Source: an uncultured Desulfobacter sp.
Lineage (GTDB): Bacteria > Desulfobacterota > Desulfobacteria > Desulfobacterales > Desulfobacteraceae
Assembly (NCBI RefSeq): GCF_963664415.1
Contig: NZ_OY761445.1
Span: 3,361,001 to 3,425,000 of the forward strand
Length of the DNA stretch: 64,000 nucleotides
Direction of reading: 5' to 3'
Shown here piece by piece: positions 1-9,197 of the stretch (position 1 is the stretch's first letter; every line of letters begins with the position of its first letter). A model generated the notes under the pieces. It was not told the origin of the DNA. It was given only the letters and a program-made list of their open reading frames with translations, and made no database searches. The position numbers and the translations under genes are program-made.

Positions 1-1
1 T

Positions 2-349
2 GATTTGACATTCAAAATAAACACCTCCGAAACATCTTTGATCTATTTTGCCTCTTGTCACCAAAGAGAACAGGACATCGGTCAACCCTACCTCAAAATT
101 TTTTCAACCATCCCGGAGGCAGATATGATTCAAGTAGGCGGTGCTTTGAGTTGCTGCGGAATGGGTGGGCATCTGGGATATAAAAAATCATTTCACAAAC
201 AGAGTTTAAAGACAGGGCAGTCTGTATTTAACGCGTTTGAATCTGAAAAAGATCGAACAATTGTAACCGATTGCCTGAGCTGCCGGTTACAGTTTTCCCA
301 CGTCTTTGATCGAAAAATCGTTCATCCCATTGAACTTCTGGAAATATAG
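2..349 (+). CDS. GlpC-like Fe-S oxidoreductase subunit, C-terminal part
   Basis: This is the end of a gene that begins outside the window; the frame is open to the left edge, so no start is assigned. The visible part is one CCG (cysteine-rich) domain with the two characteristic motifs, CCGMGGHLG followed later by TDCLSCRLQF, and it ends in HPIELLEI. The layout closely follows the C-terminus of the anaerobic glycerol-3-phosphate dehydrogenase subunit C (TDCxxC, then HPI.LL). CCG domains bind Fe-S clusters or pass electrons in membrane-linked oxidoreductases such as GlpC and HdrB/D. The exact substrate cannot be told from this fragment. A strong hairpin follows the stop codon. Confidence 0.75.
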   Translation, partial: DLTFKINTSETSLIYFASCHQREQDIGQPYLKIFSTIPEADMIQVGGALSCCGMGGHLGYKKSFHKQSLKTGQSVFNAFESEKDRTIVTDCLSCRLQFSHVFDRKIVHPIELLEI

Positions 350-367
350 CTGTAAACAGCTTCTATG

Positions 368-404
368 AATTCCGGGGAATTGACAGGACGTGTTCCCCGG
401 AATT
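368..404. terminator. bidirectional hairpin terminator between convergent genes
   Basis: A perfect 12-bp stem (AATTCCGGGGAA at 368-379, TTCCCCGGAATT at 393-404) with a 13-nt loop lies between the GlpC-like gene on the plus strand and mop on the minus strand. Its place between converging stop codons suggests that it ends both transcripts. There is no long U-run on either side. Confidence 0.7.
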
Positions 405-415
405 GTTTGAAATTA

Positions 416-3085
416 TCAAGCGTTCCGGGCCGCCGCTATTGCGGAAAGCACCTTGTCCGGTGTGGCCGGAAGGTTTGTAACCAGAGCACCGCAGGCATTT
501 TCAATGGCGTTGATGACAGCCGGCGCTGTTGAAACCATGGACATCTCCCCAACCCCGGTGGAGCCAAGGGTTCCCCGCTTTCTATGCGTTTCTCTAAAAA
601 ACACCTCCATGTCAAAGGCGGTTTTCATGGTGGGGAATTTAAACGTACGCCAGTCTTTTGTTTTTCCGGCGATATACTGTTCACGAAGGGCATATCCCAC
701 CCCCATGTCCATGCCGCCTTCCATCTGGCCCGTAAAGTTATTGGGGTTTATAACAGGCCCTGCGTCAACCACAGCGGTCATTTTTAATACCTTGACCTCT
801 CCTGTTTCTGTGTTGACTTCCACTTCGGCCAGTTGGATGGAATGTGTATCAGATTCCGTTGACGGTCCCTGGCCTGTTTCCGGATCCAGGGGCGCGGTTT
901 GAAATGTTGATTTATTCCCCGCGTAACGGGTGGGCTTTTCTGCGGCCTTAAAGTCCTCGAACCGCTTTGATCCGACTTCATCCATGGCCTGCTTCAATTG
1001 CTTTAAGGCATCTACGGTCGCACCGCCAACCATCAAGGTGACCCTACTGCCGGAAGCAGGCCCTGCGGCTGTAGTTTTTTCCGTTGTCCGGCTAACGGCG
1101 CGAACCTTGTCAAGGGGCAGCTCCAGCACCTGTGCGGCCAGCTGGGTAAGCATGGAATCATTGCCTTCTCCCGGGTCTGCGGCCGCAGCATATACGGTTA
1201 CCCCGTCATCGGGGTCCAGCTCCACAGCCGAGGTGGATTTATCGGCCGGAAAACCAATGCCGAAGGCAGCCGCCCCCAGACCGATCCCGCGTTTAACAGG
1301 TCCCGTGTTATCATGGGCCTTTGCATCTGCCAAGGCCCTTTCATAATGGGGTAAAATATCATCGCACAGTTCGGGAAACGGCCACACATCGTCCTGGACA
1401 TGCCCGGTTGCCTTGGTCAGCCCTATTTTAAGGCTGTTTTGTTTCCTGAACGCCAGCGGGTCCATATTTAGTTTTCGGGAAAGCATATTCATGCCGCACT
1501 CAAGGGCATAATGCGCCTGTGGGGGGCCTGCACCCCGGGCGGCACTTCCCCAGGGGTTATTGGTATAAACAAGCTTTGAAGCCACCTTGATGTTGGGCAC
1601 ATAATAAGAGCTTGTCAGCATTTGAAGGGCCCGGTTGATAATGACGTTGCCGATGGAGTGATACGCACCGTTATCTACGAATATATCCATTTCAAGGGCT
1701 GTGAGTTTGCCCTTCTCGTCAGCACCCATTTTCAATTGGATGTCAAAGGGGTGGCGTTTGGAGCTGATCATCATGGATTCCGCAAGGCTTGGAATGTAAC
1801 GTACGGGCCGCTTGAACTTCAATGCAGCAGCCGCCGCTATCCCCTCGGTGAAGACTTCCAGTTTCATACCGAACTGGCCACCGGAAAAAGGCTCTTCATA
1901 ACGAATGTTATCGTATCCGAGCGCAGTCTGCAATGTTGCCATGTGAAGATGGATGTTAATACTGCGGCCCATCACCACCAAAACGGCATCCTGACCCTCT
2001 CCTTCCATGTAGGCCACACTGTTTTCAGGTTCCAGCGGGGCCTGATGGTTTAACTGGGTGGTAAAATTTTGTTCAATCACGGCGGCCGCTTTTTTGAACC
2101 CGTCGTCCGTATCCCCTTTGATCAAAGGCTGGGAAAAACATAGATTGGGCGTATGGGGATGAATCTGTGGCGCATCAGGTTCCATGGCCCGGGCGGTGGT
2201 GGTCACCTCAGGTAACAGCGTATATTGCACCTCCACGGCCTGGGCAGCAGCCAACGCCTGTTCACGGGTGTGGGCCACCACGGCGGCGACCGCATCCCCC
2301 ATGGTCCGCACCCGGTCTTCACACAGGATAGGGCGGTCTTCCACAACATATTTCAAACGGTTGGTGCCTTTGATATCTTCGGCAGTCAGTGTGCCGATAA
2401 AGCCCGGCATTTTTTCGGCCCTGGAAAAATCTATTTTTTGAATCATAGCATGCATGTGAGGGCTTCGTACCACGGCGATTTCCACAGCATCCGGCATGAG
2501 GATATCCGAGGTAAAGGCAGCGGTGCCGCATGCTTTAATCATGGCCGACGGCCTGGAGTGTGAAACGCCGATTTTGGGGTCGGTGGGTAAAGGGGTGATC
2601 TCTTCAGGTGTTTTGTCGCCCCTGAGAAACTGGGCGGCCAGTTGCACGGCTTCAATGATTTTTACATAACCTGTACAGCGGCAGATATTGCGGCGCAACG
2701 CGTGCTTGATCTCTTCAATCGTGGGATTAAGATTGGTGTCCAGCAAGGCTTTGGCCGCCATAATCATGCCGGGCGTACAGAATCCGCACTGGATCGCCCC
2801 TGACAAGGCAAACGCATGCTGAATAAGATGCGGGTTTTCCGGCGTGCCTACCCCCTCAATGGAGATCACAGACGCCCCATCAAGTTTATCTACTTTGGTC
2901 AGACACGACAATACCGCTTTTTTATTGACGATGACGGTGCATGCGCCGCATTGCCCTTTTCTGTCACAGGATTGTTTGGTGCCGGTCAGGTTTAACTGCT
3001 CCCGGAGCAAATCAAGCAGAACCAGGTTTTTATCGGCAATCACCTCTCTTTCGCAACCATTGATCGTTAAAGCAATTTTCTTCAT
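416..3085 (-). CDS. mop: molybdopterin aldehyde oxidoreductase (MOP type, xanthine oxidase family)
   Basis: An 889-aa single-chain molybdenum hydroxylase that oxidises aldehydes to acids. Domains in order: a plant-type [2Fe-2S] domain with C40, C46, C49 and C61; a second helical [2Fe-2S] domain with C100, C103, C135 and C137 (motifs CGFC and CRCTGY); then the Mo-pterin domains. The C-terminal GVGE motif carries the catalytic glutamate at about residue 847. Length and layout match the Desulfovibrio gigas aldehyde oxidoreductase (907 aa), and there is no FAD domain, so the electron acceptor is probably a flavodoxin- or ferredoxin-like protein. There is one extra residue between C40 and C46 relative to my memory of the D. 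gigas protein. ATG start with AAGGA upstream. serB lies 57 bp upstream on the same strand. No molybdenum cofactor genes are nearby. The physiological aldehyde is unknown. Confidence 0.9.
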   Translation of the reverse strand: MKKIALTINGCEREVIADKNLVLLDLLREQLNLTGTKQSCDRKGQCGACTVIVNKKAVLSCLTKVDKLDGASVISIEGVGTPENPHLIQHAFALSGAIQCGFCTPGMIMAAKALLDTNLNPTIEEIKHALRRNICRCTGYVKIIEAVQLAAQFLRGDKTPEEITPLPTDPKIGVSHSRPSAMIKACGTAAFTSDILMPDAVEIAVVRSPHMHAMIQKIDFSRAEKMPGFIGTLTAEDIKGTNRLKYVVEDRPILCEDRVRTMGDAVAAVVAHTREQALAAAQAVEVQYTLLPEVTTTARAMEPDAPQIHPHTPNLCFSQPLIKGDTDDGFKKAAAVIEQNFTTQLNHQAPLEPENSVAYMEGEGQDAVLVVMGRSINIHLHMATLQTALGYDNIRYEEPFSGGQFGMKLEVFTEGIAAAAALKFKRPVRYIPSLAESMMISSKRHPFDIQLKMGADEKGKLTALEMDIFVDNGAYHSIGNVIINRALQMLTSSYYVPNIKVASKLVYTNNPWGSAARGAGPPQAHYALECGMNMLSRKLNMDPLAFRKQNSLKIGLTKATGHVQDDVWPFPELCDDILPHYERALADAKAHDNTGPVKRGIGLGAAAFGIGFPADKSTSAVELDPDDGVTVYAAAADPGEGNDSMLTQLAAQVLELPLDKVRAVSRTTEKTTAAGPASGSRVTLMVGGATVDALKQLKQAMDEVGSKRFEDFKAAEKPTRYAGNKSTFQTAPLDPETGQGPSTESDTHSIQLAEVEVNTETGEVKVLKMTAVVDAGPVINPNNFTGQMEGGMDMGVGYALREQYIAGKTKDWRTFKFPTMKTAFDMEVFFRETHRKRGTLGSTGVGEMSMVSTAPAVINAIENACGALVTNLPATPDKVLSAIAAARNA

Positions 3086-3142
3086 TTTTAATCCTTGGTT
3101 TACTATGCACGGTTAAATACGAAATAAATCAAAATATAATTT

Positions 3143-4375
3143 TCAAATGGTGGTGCGGTCCGTGCCGGGAATCTCCCGTTCATGGATTCCCAGCAGGAAC
3201 AAAAGGCCATCCAGGCCCATGGTGGAAATGGTATTGGCGGCTTTTTCCCGGACAACGGGCTTGGCATTAAAGGCCACACCGAGTCCGGCAATGGAAATCA
3301 TAGGCAGGTCATTGGCACCGTCACCCACGGCAATGGTCTGCTGGATGGACAGATTTTCTTTTTTTGCCAGCTCACGCAAAAGGTCGGCCTTTTTCTGTCC
3401 GTCCACTATTTCGCCGGTAACGCCCCCTGTGACTTCGCCATTCTCTATTTCAAGGGTGTTGGCAAATACATAATCAAACCCCAGTATCTCTTTAAGATAA
3501 TTGCCCACAAAGGTAAAGCCGCCGGAAAGGATGGCAAGTTTGTAGCCAAGGCCCTTCAAGGTCCGGGTTACCAGATCGGCCCCGTCGGTCAGCGGCAGGC
3601 TTCGGGCCAGACCCTGGATATCCTTCTCCTTTAATCCTTTGAGCAGGGACACACGCCGCCTGAAACTCTCTTTGAAATCAATTTCCCCGCGCATGGCGGA
3701 TTCCGTGATCTGGGCCACCTGATCACCGACTCCGGCCAGTTTTGCCAGTTCATCAATCACCTCAGCCTGGATCAATGTGGAATCCATGTCGAACACAACA
3801 AGTTTACGGTTTTTACGATAGATATTGTCTTCATGAAAGGAGATATCAATGCCCAGATCCTGGGAGATGTGAATGAACCTGCCCTTCATATCGGGAATGC
3901 TTTTAGGGGTGCCGGATACGGCAAACTGAATACAGGCCATGGGGGGCTCCGAAGGTCTTTTCAGGGACCTGCGGCCGGACATACGGGTAATGGAATCAAT
4001 GTTCAGATCATGATCGGTAATCACAGTGGAGACAGCGGAAATCTGGGCTGTGGTGATAGCCCGGCCCATGACCGTGATAATCCGGCGCTCCTTATCCTGG
4101 GTCTGGACCCAGGTTTCATAGTCGTTGGGCGCCACAGGCGAAACATCCACGGCCAGCCCCATTTTGTGTCCTTCAAAGATCAGATCCTTAAACATCAGGG
4201 AAAAATCCTGGGAACACGGAATATCCACCAGCATACCCAATGAGATATGTTCATGAATGACAGCCTGGCCAATATCCAGTATGCTCACCCGATACTGGGC
4301 CAGAATGGTTGAAATCCTTGCGGTAAGCCCTTTTTGGTCCTTGCCCGTAATGCTGATAAGAACGATATCGCCCAT
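3143..4375 (-). CDS. serB: phosphoserine phosphatase SerB with N-terminal ACT domains
   Basis: A 410-aa HAD-superfamily enzyme that dephosphorylates O-phosphoserine, the last step of serine synthesis. The first ~180 residues form two ACT-like regulatory domains (ISITGKDQKGLTARI at the start, a second near residues 98-175), which in related proteins bind serine or other amino acids. The HAD core begins with DMDST at 196-200 (nucleophile D196, acid/base D198), followed by the SGGF motif and GDGANDLPM near the C-terminus, which supplies the metal-binding aspartates. The start is ATG with AGGGGAT upstream. It is followed by mop on the same strand after a 57-bp gap; the two functions have no clear link. 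Confidence 0.93.
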   Translation of the reverse strand: MGDIVLISITGKDQKGLTARISTILAQYRVSILDIGQAVIHEHISLGMLVDIPCSQDFSLMFKDLIFEGHKMGLAVDVSPVAPNDYETWVQTQDKERRIITVMGRAITTAQISAVSTVITDHDLNIDSITRMSGRRSLKRPSEPPMACIQFAVSGTPKSIPDMKGRFIHISQDLGIDISFHEDNIYRKNRKLVVFDMDSTLIQAEVIDELAKLAGVGDQVAQITESAMRGEIDFKESFRRRVSLLKGLKEKDIQGLARSLPLTDGADLVTRTLKGLGYKLAILSGGFTFVGNYLKEILGFDYVFANTLEIENGEVTGGVTGEIVDGQKKADLLRELAKKENLSIQQTIAVGDGANDLPMISIAGLGVAFNAKPVVREKAANTISTMGLDGLLFLLGIHEREIPGTDRTTI

Positions 4376-4450
4376 ATTCTATCCCCTGTCGTATTTAATC
4401 TTTAAAAGTATATTCTCGTTGTGCCGAGCCTAATTTATAGCCCCGGCATT

Positions 4451-5827
4451 TCAATCTGTAAAGTCGTTTCGGTCCATCTGCCGGACCAGATCTGCCAGGG
4501 TCTTTTTTTGATTCAGGGACGGATCATCCAGCACCTTTTCAAATAAAAATGCCTTAACCTTTCCAATGGCCGGACCCTGGGGCAGGCCTAATACGTCCTG
4601 GATATCACGACCTGAAATATCAAGGTCATTTATATTAAATGCCGTTTGTTCATTCATGGTGTCCAGGATTTTTCCCAGGCGCAGGCGAATATCCCCAAGG
4701 GTGTATGGTTTTTTAACCGGATTCAAATTGCTTTTTTTATCGGCAATGCGCATACGTAAAAAATCCTGGTAGGACAGGTTGAGATCATCCAGCATGGCCA
4801 GAAGCCTGCGTACTGCTCTGGCAGTGGTATCTGCTTTTAAAGGACGCATGTGCCCCCGGACCAGGGCGTAGATGTAATCCATGTCCTTTTTGGAAAACCG
4901 CAGACGTTCAAGATCATCCAGCATGGCCTGGGTGAATTTTTGATGCCCCGGAAACGTGTTCCGTCCCTCTTTGATTTCCAGTGCATCCTTTTTCCCTGTG
5001 TCATGAAGAAAGCCGGCCAGCCGCAGTGTGGGCATGGATGCCGGCAGGGCATCTCCCACCAGAAGGTTATGTTCAAATACGGTTTCCCCGTGGTGGGGGC
5101 CGCCATCCAGACCATAGCAGCGGTCAAGGCTTGGCAAAATATAAAGCAAAAGCCCTGTATCATGAAGCAGATTAAAAAAGCCCGATGGTTTATCCATGCC
5201 CATGGCCTTGATAATTTCCCTTTGAATCCGGTCTGCGGTCCCTTGGGCCGTAATTTTATGCGCCTGGGCACAGATGGCATCAAAGGCTTTAGGCTCGATT
5301 TTGAACCCGAAACGGGCAGCAAACCGGCAGGCTCTGACCATGCGCACGGGGTCTTCTTCAATTCGATCAAAGGGGTCACGGGTGAATCGGATGGTTTTGG
5401 TTTCAATATCCGCCTGTCCCCCAAAGGGGTCTGCCAGGGTCCGTGTTTTGGGATCCCAGACCATGCTGTTGATGGTGAGATCACGGCGGCCAAGGTCTGT
5501 GGCCGGAAAAGTATGGCCTTCCGCCACAGCCTTTTTATCTGCAGGCCTGCAGGTCGCCACCTCCACCTTGTCAACCAGGGTTACGGCAAAAGATTTCCCC
5601 ACATATTTAGGATCTTGATCCGCAAACAGCCAGGCCAAGTCGTCGGGCAAGGCATTGGTAAGGATATCCACATCCTCGGGGGCTATGCCCAGAAGAGCGT
5701 CCCGAACAGCCCCGCCGGCCAGAAAAGCTTGATAGCCGGAGGTCCACAGGGTTTCAAGAATGTTGGAAACGGGAGTCTGAACCTGGATGTTTTCCAGGAT
5801 GTCGGAAGGAGAACGCATACAAAACAT
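4451..5827 (-). CDS. cca: tRNA nucleotidyltransferase / CCA-adding enzyme family with HD domain
   Basis: A 458-aa class II nucleotidyltransferase of the CCA-adding / poly(A) polymerase family. The head domain shows GGAVRDALLG (38-47) and the metal-binding EDVDI motif (D52, D54), then RRDLTINSM, and RIEEDPVRMVRACRFAARFGF for RNA binding. An HD-type motif, FLHDTGKKDAL, near residue 280 is typical of bacterial CCA enzymes with an added phosphohydrolase-like region. Expected role: building or repairing the 3' CCA end of tRNAs. Two in-frame ATGs are possible (5827 and 5818) and neither has a clear ribosome site, so the start is uncertain by three codons. Some members add only A or only CC, and that cannot be decided here. 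Confidence 0.9.
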   Translation of the reverse strand: MFCMRSPSDILENIQVQTPVSNILETLWTSGYQAFLAGGAVRDALLGIAPEDVDILTNALPDDLAWLFADQDPKYVGKSFAVTLVDKVEVATCRPADKKAVAEGHTFPATDLGRRDLTINSMVWDPKTRTLADPFGGQADIETKTIRFTRDPFDRIEEDPVRMVRACRFAARFGFKIEPKAFDAICAQAHKITAQGTADRIQREIIKAMGMDKPSGFFNLLHDTGLLLYILPSLDRCYGLDGGPHHGETVFEHNLLVGDALPASMPTLRLAGFLHDTGKKDALEIKEGRNTFPGHQKFTQAMLDDLERLRFSKKDMDYIYALVRGHMRPLKADTTARAVRRLLAMLDDLNLSYQDFLRMRIADKKSNLNPVKKPYTLGDIRLRLGKILDTMNEQTAFNINDLDISGRDIQDVLGLPQGPAIGKVKAFLFEKVLDDPSLNQKKTLADLVRQMDRNDFTD

Positions 5828-5835
5828 CTTTTTGC

Positions 5836-5908
5836 TTGATGATCAAGTTTTCAGGAAATTGTTTTCCAACATAAAACTTGGGCAAATTAACAAAAACTTG
5901 ATCATTGA
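5836..5908. repeat. long inverted repeat between amrS and cca
   Basis: TTGATGATCAAGTTTT (5836-5851) is nearly the reverse complement of AAAACTTGATCATTGA (5893-5908), separated by about 41 nt. It lies between the end of amrS and the start of cca, both on the minus strand. It may be a terminator-like or processing structure; there is no direct evidence for either. Confidence 0.4.
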
Positions 5909-5912
5909 ATTT

Positions 5913-6935
5913 TTAGTAGACCCCAAACACAGACGAACCACACCCGGGGCATTTATTGGTCTGGGTTAAAAGGTTTTCCACTGAATAACCAAATCGTTTG
6001 ATAACTGTCTGTCCGCAGTCCGGACAGCAGGTATTTTCCCTGGCACCGGGTACATTGCCGGTATACACATTAACAAGTCCGGTCGACAGAGCGATATCAC
6101 AAGCCTCTTCAAGGGTTTCCACAGGTGTCGGCTCTGTCTGGGTCAACTGAAATGCCGGGTGAAACCGGGATAGATGCCAAGGGGTCGAAGGCCCCAGTTC
6201 CCCGGCAATGAACGACGCCATCTGCCCAAGGTCGCTGGGATCATCATTAAGTCCGGGGATCACCAGAGTGGTCACCTCAACCAGAAGTCCTAAATCCACC
6301 ATGGTCTTCAACGTCTGTTTAACCGGTTCCAGTCGCCCATTGCAATACTGTTTATAAAACCCATCGGAAAAAGATTTAAGATCTACGTTGGCGGCATCTA
6401 ATACCGCAGCCGAGGCTTGCAGCAGTTTAGGACTCATAAATCCGTTTGTGACAAGAATATTGGCAAGTCCCGCATCCTTTGCCAGCATAGCCGTATCCAA
6501 AACCAATTCAAAAAAAACCGTGGGTTCGGTATAGGTGTAAGAGATACTTTGGCATCCCTGTTCCACAGCTTTTTCAACAATGGCTTCAGGCTTCATGGCT
6601 TGGCCTGCAAGGCGGCCTGTAAAAGGGTTTGTCTCCTGGCCATGAACTTGGGATATATCGGCATTCTGGCAGAATCGACAATTAAAATTGCATCCGGGCG
6701 CGGCAATGGAATAAGAGAGGGAGCCCGGTTTAAAATGAAAAATGGGTTTTTTCTCAATGGGGTCCACGCCGGCGGCCACCACCCGGTCGTACACCAAAGA
6801 AAAAAGCTGGCCATCCCGGTTCTCCCGGACACCGCAAACACCGGTATGTCCGGAGGCAATCGTGCAGTAATGATTGCAAGCCAGGCATTTGACCTTACCG
6901 TCTGCCAGGGGTTCATAAAGACGGGCACGTATCAT
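5913..6935 (-). CDS. amrS: AmmeMemoRadiSam-system radical SAM enzyme
   Basis: A 340-aa radical SAM protein of the AmrS / PflA-like type. The cluster motif GCNFNCRFCQN places the three [4Fe-4S] cysteines at C82, C86 and C89. An N-terminal set of cysteines (C17, C20, C24, C34) and a C-terminal zinc-ribbon-like region (CCPDCG ... CPGCGSSVFG) are typical of this subfamily. The family is named for its co-occurrence with AMMECR1 and Memo proteins, thought to act together in radical-based modification, but no partner lies in this window. ATG start with AAGGTG upstream. The start overlaps the end of the upstream methyltransferase gene by 4 bp, so the two are probably translated together. The true substrate is unknown. 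Confidence 0.87.
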   Translation of the reverse strand: MIRARLYEPLADGKVKCLACNHYCTIASGHTGVCGVRENRDGQLFSLVYDRVVAAGVDPIEKKPIFHFKPGSLSYSIAAPGCNFNCRFCQNADISQVHGQETNPFTGRLAGQAMKPEAIVEKAVEQGCQSISYTYTEPTVFFELVLDTAMLAKDAGLANILVTNGFMSPKLLQASAAVLDAANVDLKSFSDGFYKQYCNGRLEPVKQTLKTMVDLGLLVEVTTLVIPGLNDDPSDLGQMASFIAGELGPSTPWHLSRFHPAFQLTQTEPTPVETLEEACDIALSTGLVNVYTGNVPGARENTCCPDCGQTVIKRFGYSVENLLTQTNKCPGCGSSVFGVY

Positions 6936-7705
6936 TCTTTCACCTTGAATCCTAACGCCAGGCCTGTGGCCGGCTTATTAATTTTATGACACCGGGTTTT
7001 CAATACCAGGGGCCGGGTACGAAACTTAGGCACCGGCTTGATGCGCATGCCAATGAAGCCGCCAAAGTAAGACCACTGGATCAGGCGAAGACTTTCCACC
7101 CAGGCGATCAGACTCCCGGACAGCAGTGGGAACTGTATGGTTGTCCGCCATTTTACAGGCACTTTCCCCAATATTGAGGTCATCATGATTTTCAGCTCCC
7201 ACACACTGAAAAATTGGGCATGGCTGTACATATCCGGAAAAAAAAAGCCTTTAATCCGCCGGGCCATATTCTGGGGAGCATACCAGTTATGAACGCCGAT
7301 TACCACCTGTTCCCGAGCCACCCGGCAGGCCTCTTCGATGGCCTTGGCCGGCCGCCCTGAAAATTCAAGACTGAAAAACAGCAATGCCGTATCAAAAGCA
7401 TTATCTTCAAAGGGTAAATCCTCGGCCATACCCCGGTGTAAGTCAACCTGCCGGCCGAGCCGTTCAGCAGCCTTGTCCAGCATATATGGGGAAGGATCAA
7501 TACCGGTAAGGTTCATGCCCCGACCCATAAAAGGTGCAAGACTCAATCCCGTGCCGCAACCAATGTCCAGTAACCGCTTCCCCGCCTGGGGGTTAATCAA
7601 AGCGCTGATCAATTGAATTTCAAGGTCAAGGCAATGTTTGCCCCGGCCTTTTTCAAAAAAGGCATCATAGTCCTGGGCTTCGTTGAAACCAAATTCATAT
7701 GTCAT
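6932..7705 (-). CDS. class I SAM-dependent methyltransferase
   Basis: About 257 aa from the ATG at 7705. The SAM-binding motif LLDIGCGTGLS is followed by the acidic loop GIDPSPYML and by AEDLPFEDNAFDTALLFFSLEF, the usual motif II/III layout of Methyltransf_11-type enzymes. The C-terminal half has hydrophobic segments. A longer reading from TTG at 7741 is possible but has no ribosome site, so the ATG was chosen. Its 3' end overlaps amrS by 4 bp, implying a two-gene operon. The substrate cannot be inferred. Confidence 0.75.
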   Translation of the reverse strand: MTYEFGFNEAQDYDAFFEKGRGKHCLDLEIQLISALINPQAGKRLLDIGCGTGLSLAPFMGRGMNLTGIDPSPYMLDKAAERLGRQVDLHRGMAEDLPFEDNAFDTALLFFSLEFSGRPAKAIEEACRVAREQVVIGVHNWYAPQNMARRIKGFFFPDMYSHAQFFSVWELKIMMTSILGKVPVKWRTTIQFPLLSGSLIAWVESLRLIQWSYFGGFIGMRIKPVPKFRTRPLVLKTRCHKINKPATGLALGFKVKE

Positions 7706-8003
7706 GATCAGGCCTTTTTTTTCAAAGGGGTTGATGTTCAAAGGCCAGGCTAAAAAAACCAGCCTTTTTCTCTTTCATCATTAATCAACGATATTAACAT
7801 AACGCACTCTCTGGAAAAAGCAATCAAACCTATTAAAAAACGGACAACCCCTAAACTATAAAGGATTTTACAGGCCGACAAAGAAATGAATTGGAATTTC
7901 CTATGGCAGGTAGGATAACGGACACATCGCAAAGAACGGTACGTTTAGGCGCTTCGACGAACAAAAAAACAAGCAAAAGTAAAAAATTATTTTTCCGGGT
8001 CCC
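7706..8003. other. intergenic stretch, no gene seen
   Basis: About 300 bases between the methyltransferase start and the end of the response regulator gene, both on the minus strand. It presumably holds the methyltransferase-amrS promoter. The short open frames here have no ribosome site or recognisable product, and no strong hairpin was found. Confidence 0.5.
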
Positions 8004-8579
8004 TCATCTATTCGTATCAGATCTTTTTCTTTTTTTGTACCAGTCATACCCTTTATATAACTTGTCCATGCACGTGGGGCACAGACCATGGGTAAAGGTC
8101 AGATAAGAATGGGCCTCAAAATATCTGTCCACGTCATTCCAGAATCCTTTATCATCCCGGATTTTCTTACAATGTGAACACATAGGCAAAAGGCCGCGCA
8201 GGGTTTTAAGCTCGACATGGGTTTTGATGCGGGCCAGAAGTTCAGCCGAATGAAAGGGTTTTGTGACATAGTCAACCCCGCCCACATCAAATCCCTTTAC
8301 AATATCCTGGGCATCAGACTTGGCCGTTAAAAAAATCACCGGAATATTATGAGTGGGAAATTCGGCTTTTAACTGTTCACAGACCGCATACCCATCCATA
8401 TCCGGCATCATGACATCTAAAAGGATGAGATCCGGGCATTCGGATTTTACAAACGTCAGGGCCTGGGCCCCGCTTTGGGCCATAGCAACTTCATATCCGT
8501 TATCGGAAAGCAGCTTCCCAAGGAACTGAAGATTCTGAGGTTTGTCATCAACTGTCAAAATAAGACTTTTATTGACCAT
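8004..8579 (-). CDS. response regulator receiver protein with C-terminal Cys motif domain
   Basis: A 191-aa protein with a CheY-like receiver domain (residues ~5-125). The phospho-acceptor is D55 in LILLDVMMPDMDGY; the acidic pair is at D11-D12, and the conserved TAK and KPF motifs follow. In place of a DNA-binding output there is a short C-terminal module: LPMCSHCKKIRDDKGFW, then HGLCPTCMDKLY. The two CxxC pairs suggest a small metal- or redox-active fold. I recall this tail on stand-alone receivers and hybrid kinases, where its role is not established. ATG start with CGGAG upstream. No kinase gene is adjacent. Confidence 0.85.
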   Translation of the reverse strand: MVNKSLILTVDDKPQNLQFLGKLLSDNGYEVAMAQSGAQALTFVKSECPDLILLDVMMPDMDGYAVCEQLKAEFPTHNIPVIFLTAKSDAQDIVKGFDVGGVDYVTKPFHSAELLARIKTHVELKTLRGLLPMCSHCKKIRDDKGFWNDVDRYFEAHSYLTFTHGLCPTCMDKLYKGYDWYKKRKRSDTNR

Positions 8580-8607
8580 TGAGATGCTCCGAGGACAATA
8601 TTATGGA

Positions 8608-9120
8608 TTAATCACCACAGTTACATGAACCACAGCAGCCAGAATCGCAGCCCCCGTCTTTGGTGCCACAGCTGCTTGCCGGGGGTTCCAGCCCGGTTTC
8701 AGCAATGGTGATATCAAAAGTAAGGGTTTTACCGGCCAGAAAATGGTTCACGTCCATGGTGACGCTTGTCTCGCTTATTTTTGCCACCTGCGCAGGAACC
8801 GGCTGACCTGCCGGGTTCTGGAGCTGAAGCTGAAGGCCTTCTTTCAGTTCCATCTCCGGTGGAAATTGGGCCCTTGGGATGTCTACCATGGCGTTTTCAT
8901 CTCTTGGGCCGTATCCCATTTCAGGTGGAATGGTTACGGTTTTAGCTTCCCCTTTTTTCATACCGATAACAGCCTGGTCAAAGCCTTTAATCAGCATGCC
9001 CGCATCAACGGTAAAGGTCAGCGGTTCTCTGCCCTCTGAGGAGTCAAACACATCTCCGTTTTCTAATTTCCCTGTATAATCAACGGCAATGGTATCCCCT
9101 GATTTAATTGCTTCTGTCAT
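8608..9120 (-). CDS. slyD: FKBP-type peptidyl-prolyl isomerase, SlyD-like with Cys-rich tail
   Basis: A 170-aa FKBP-fold prolyl isomerase and chaperone of the SlyD class. The FKBP domain begins with GDTIAVDYTGKLENGDVFDSS, contains the insert-in-flap region, and resumes with VDVNHFLAGKTLTFDI (the NHPLAG-type motif, here NHFLAG). The last ~20 residues are rich in Cys and Gly (CGTKDGGCDSGCCGSCNCGD), a likely metal-binding tail; SlyD proteins bind nickel and other metals through His/Cys-rich tails. ATG start with GGAAGGA upstream. A strong 8-bp hairpin lies in its upstream region. The symbol is used at family level. Confidence 0.87.
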   Translation of the reverse strand: MTEAIKSGDTIAVDYTGKLENGDVFDSSEGREPLTFTVDAGMLIKGFDQAVIGMKKGEAKTVTIPPEMGYGPRDENAMVDIPRAQFPPEMELKEGLQLQLQNPAGQPVPAQVAKISETSVTMDVNHFLAGKTLTFDITIAETGLEPPASSCGTKDGGCDSGCCGSCNCGD

Positions 9121-9197
9121 AAAACTATTCCTTCCAGCCGGCGGCAGTTCCGACCGTTATGGTGGTTTTTCCGAAAACGTTTGTCCGGAAAAATAAG

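Noticed and set aside
4850..5839. 329-aa plus-strand open frame opposite cca
   Set aside because: It is antisense to a well-supported cca gene, and its product has no recognisable motif.
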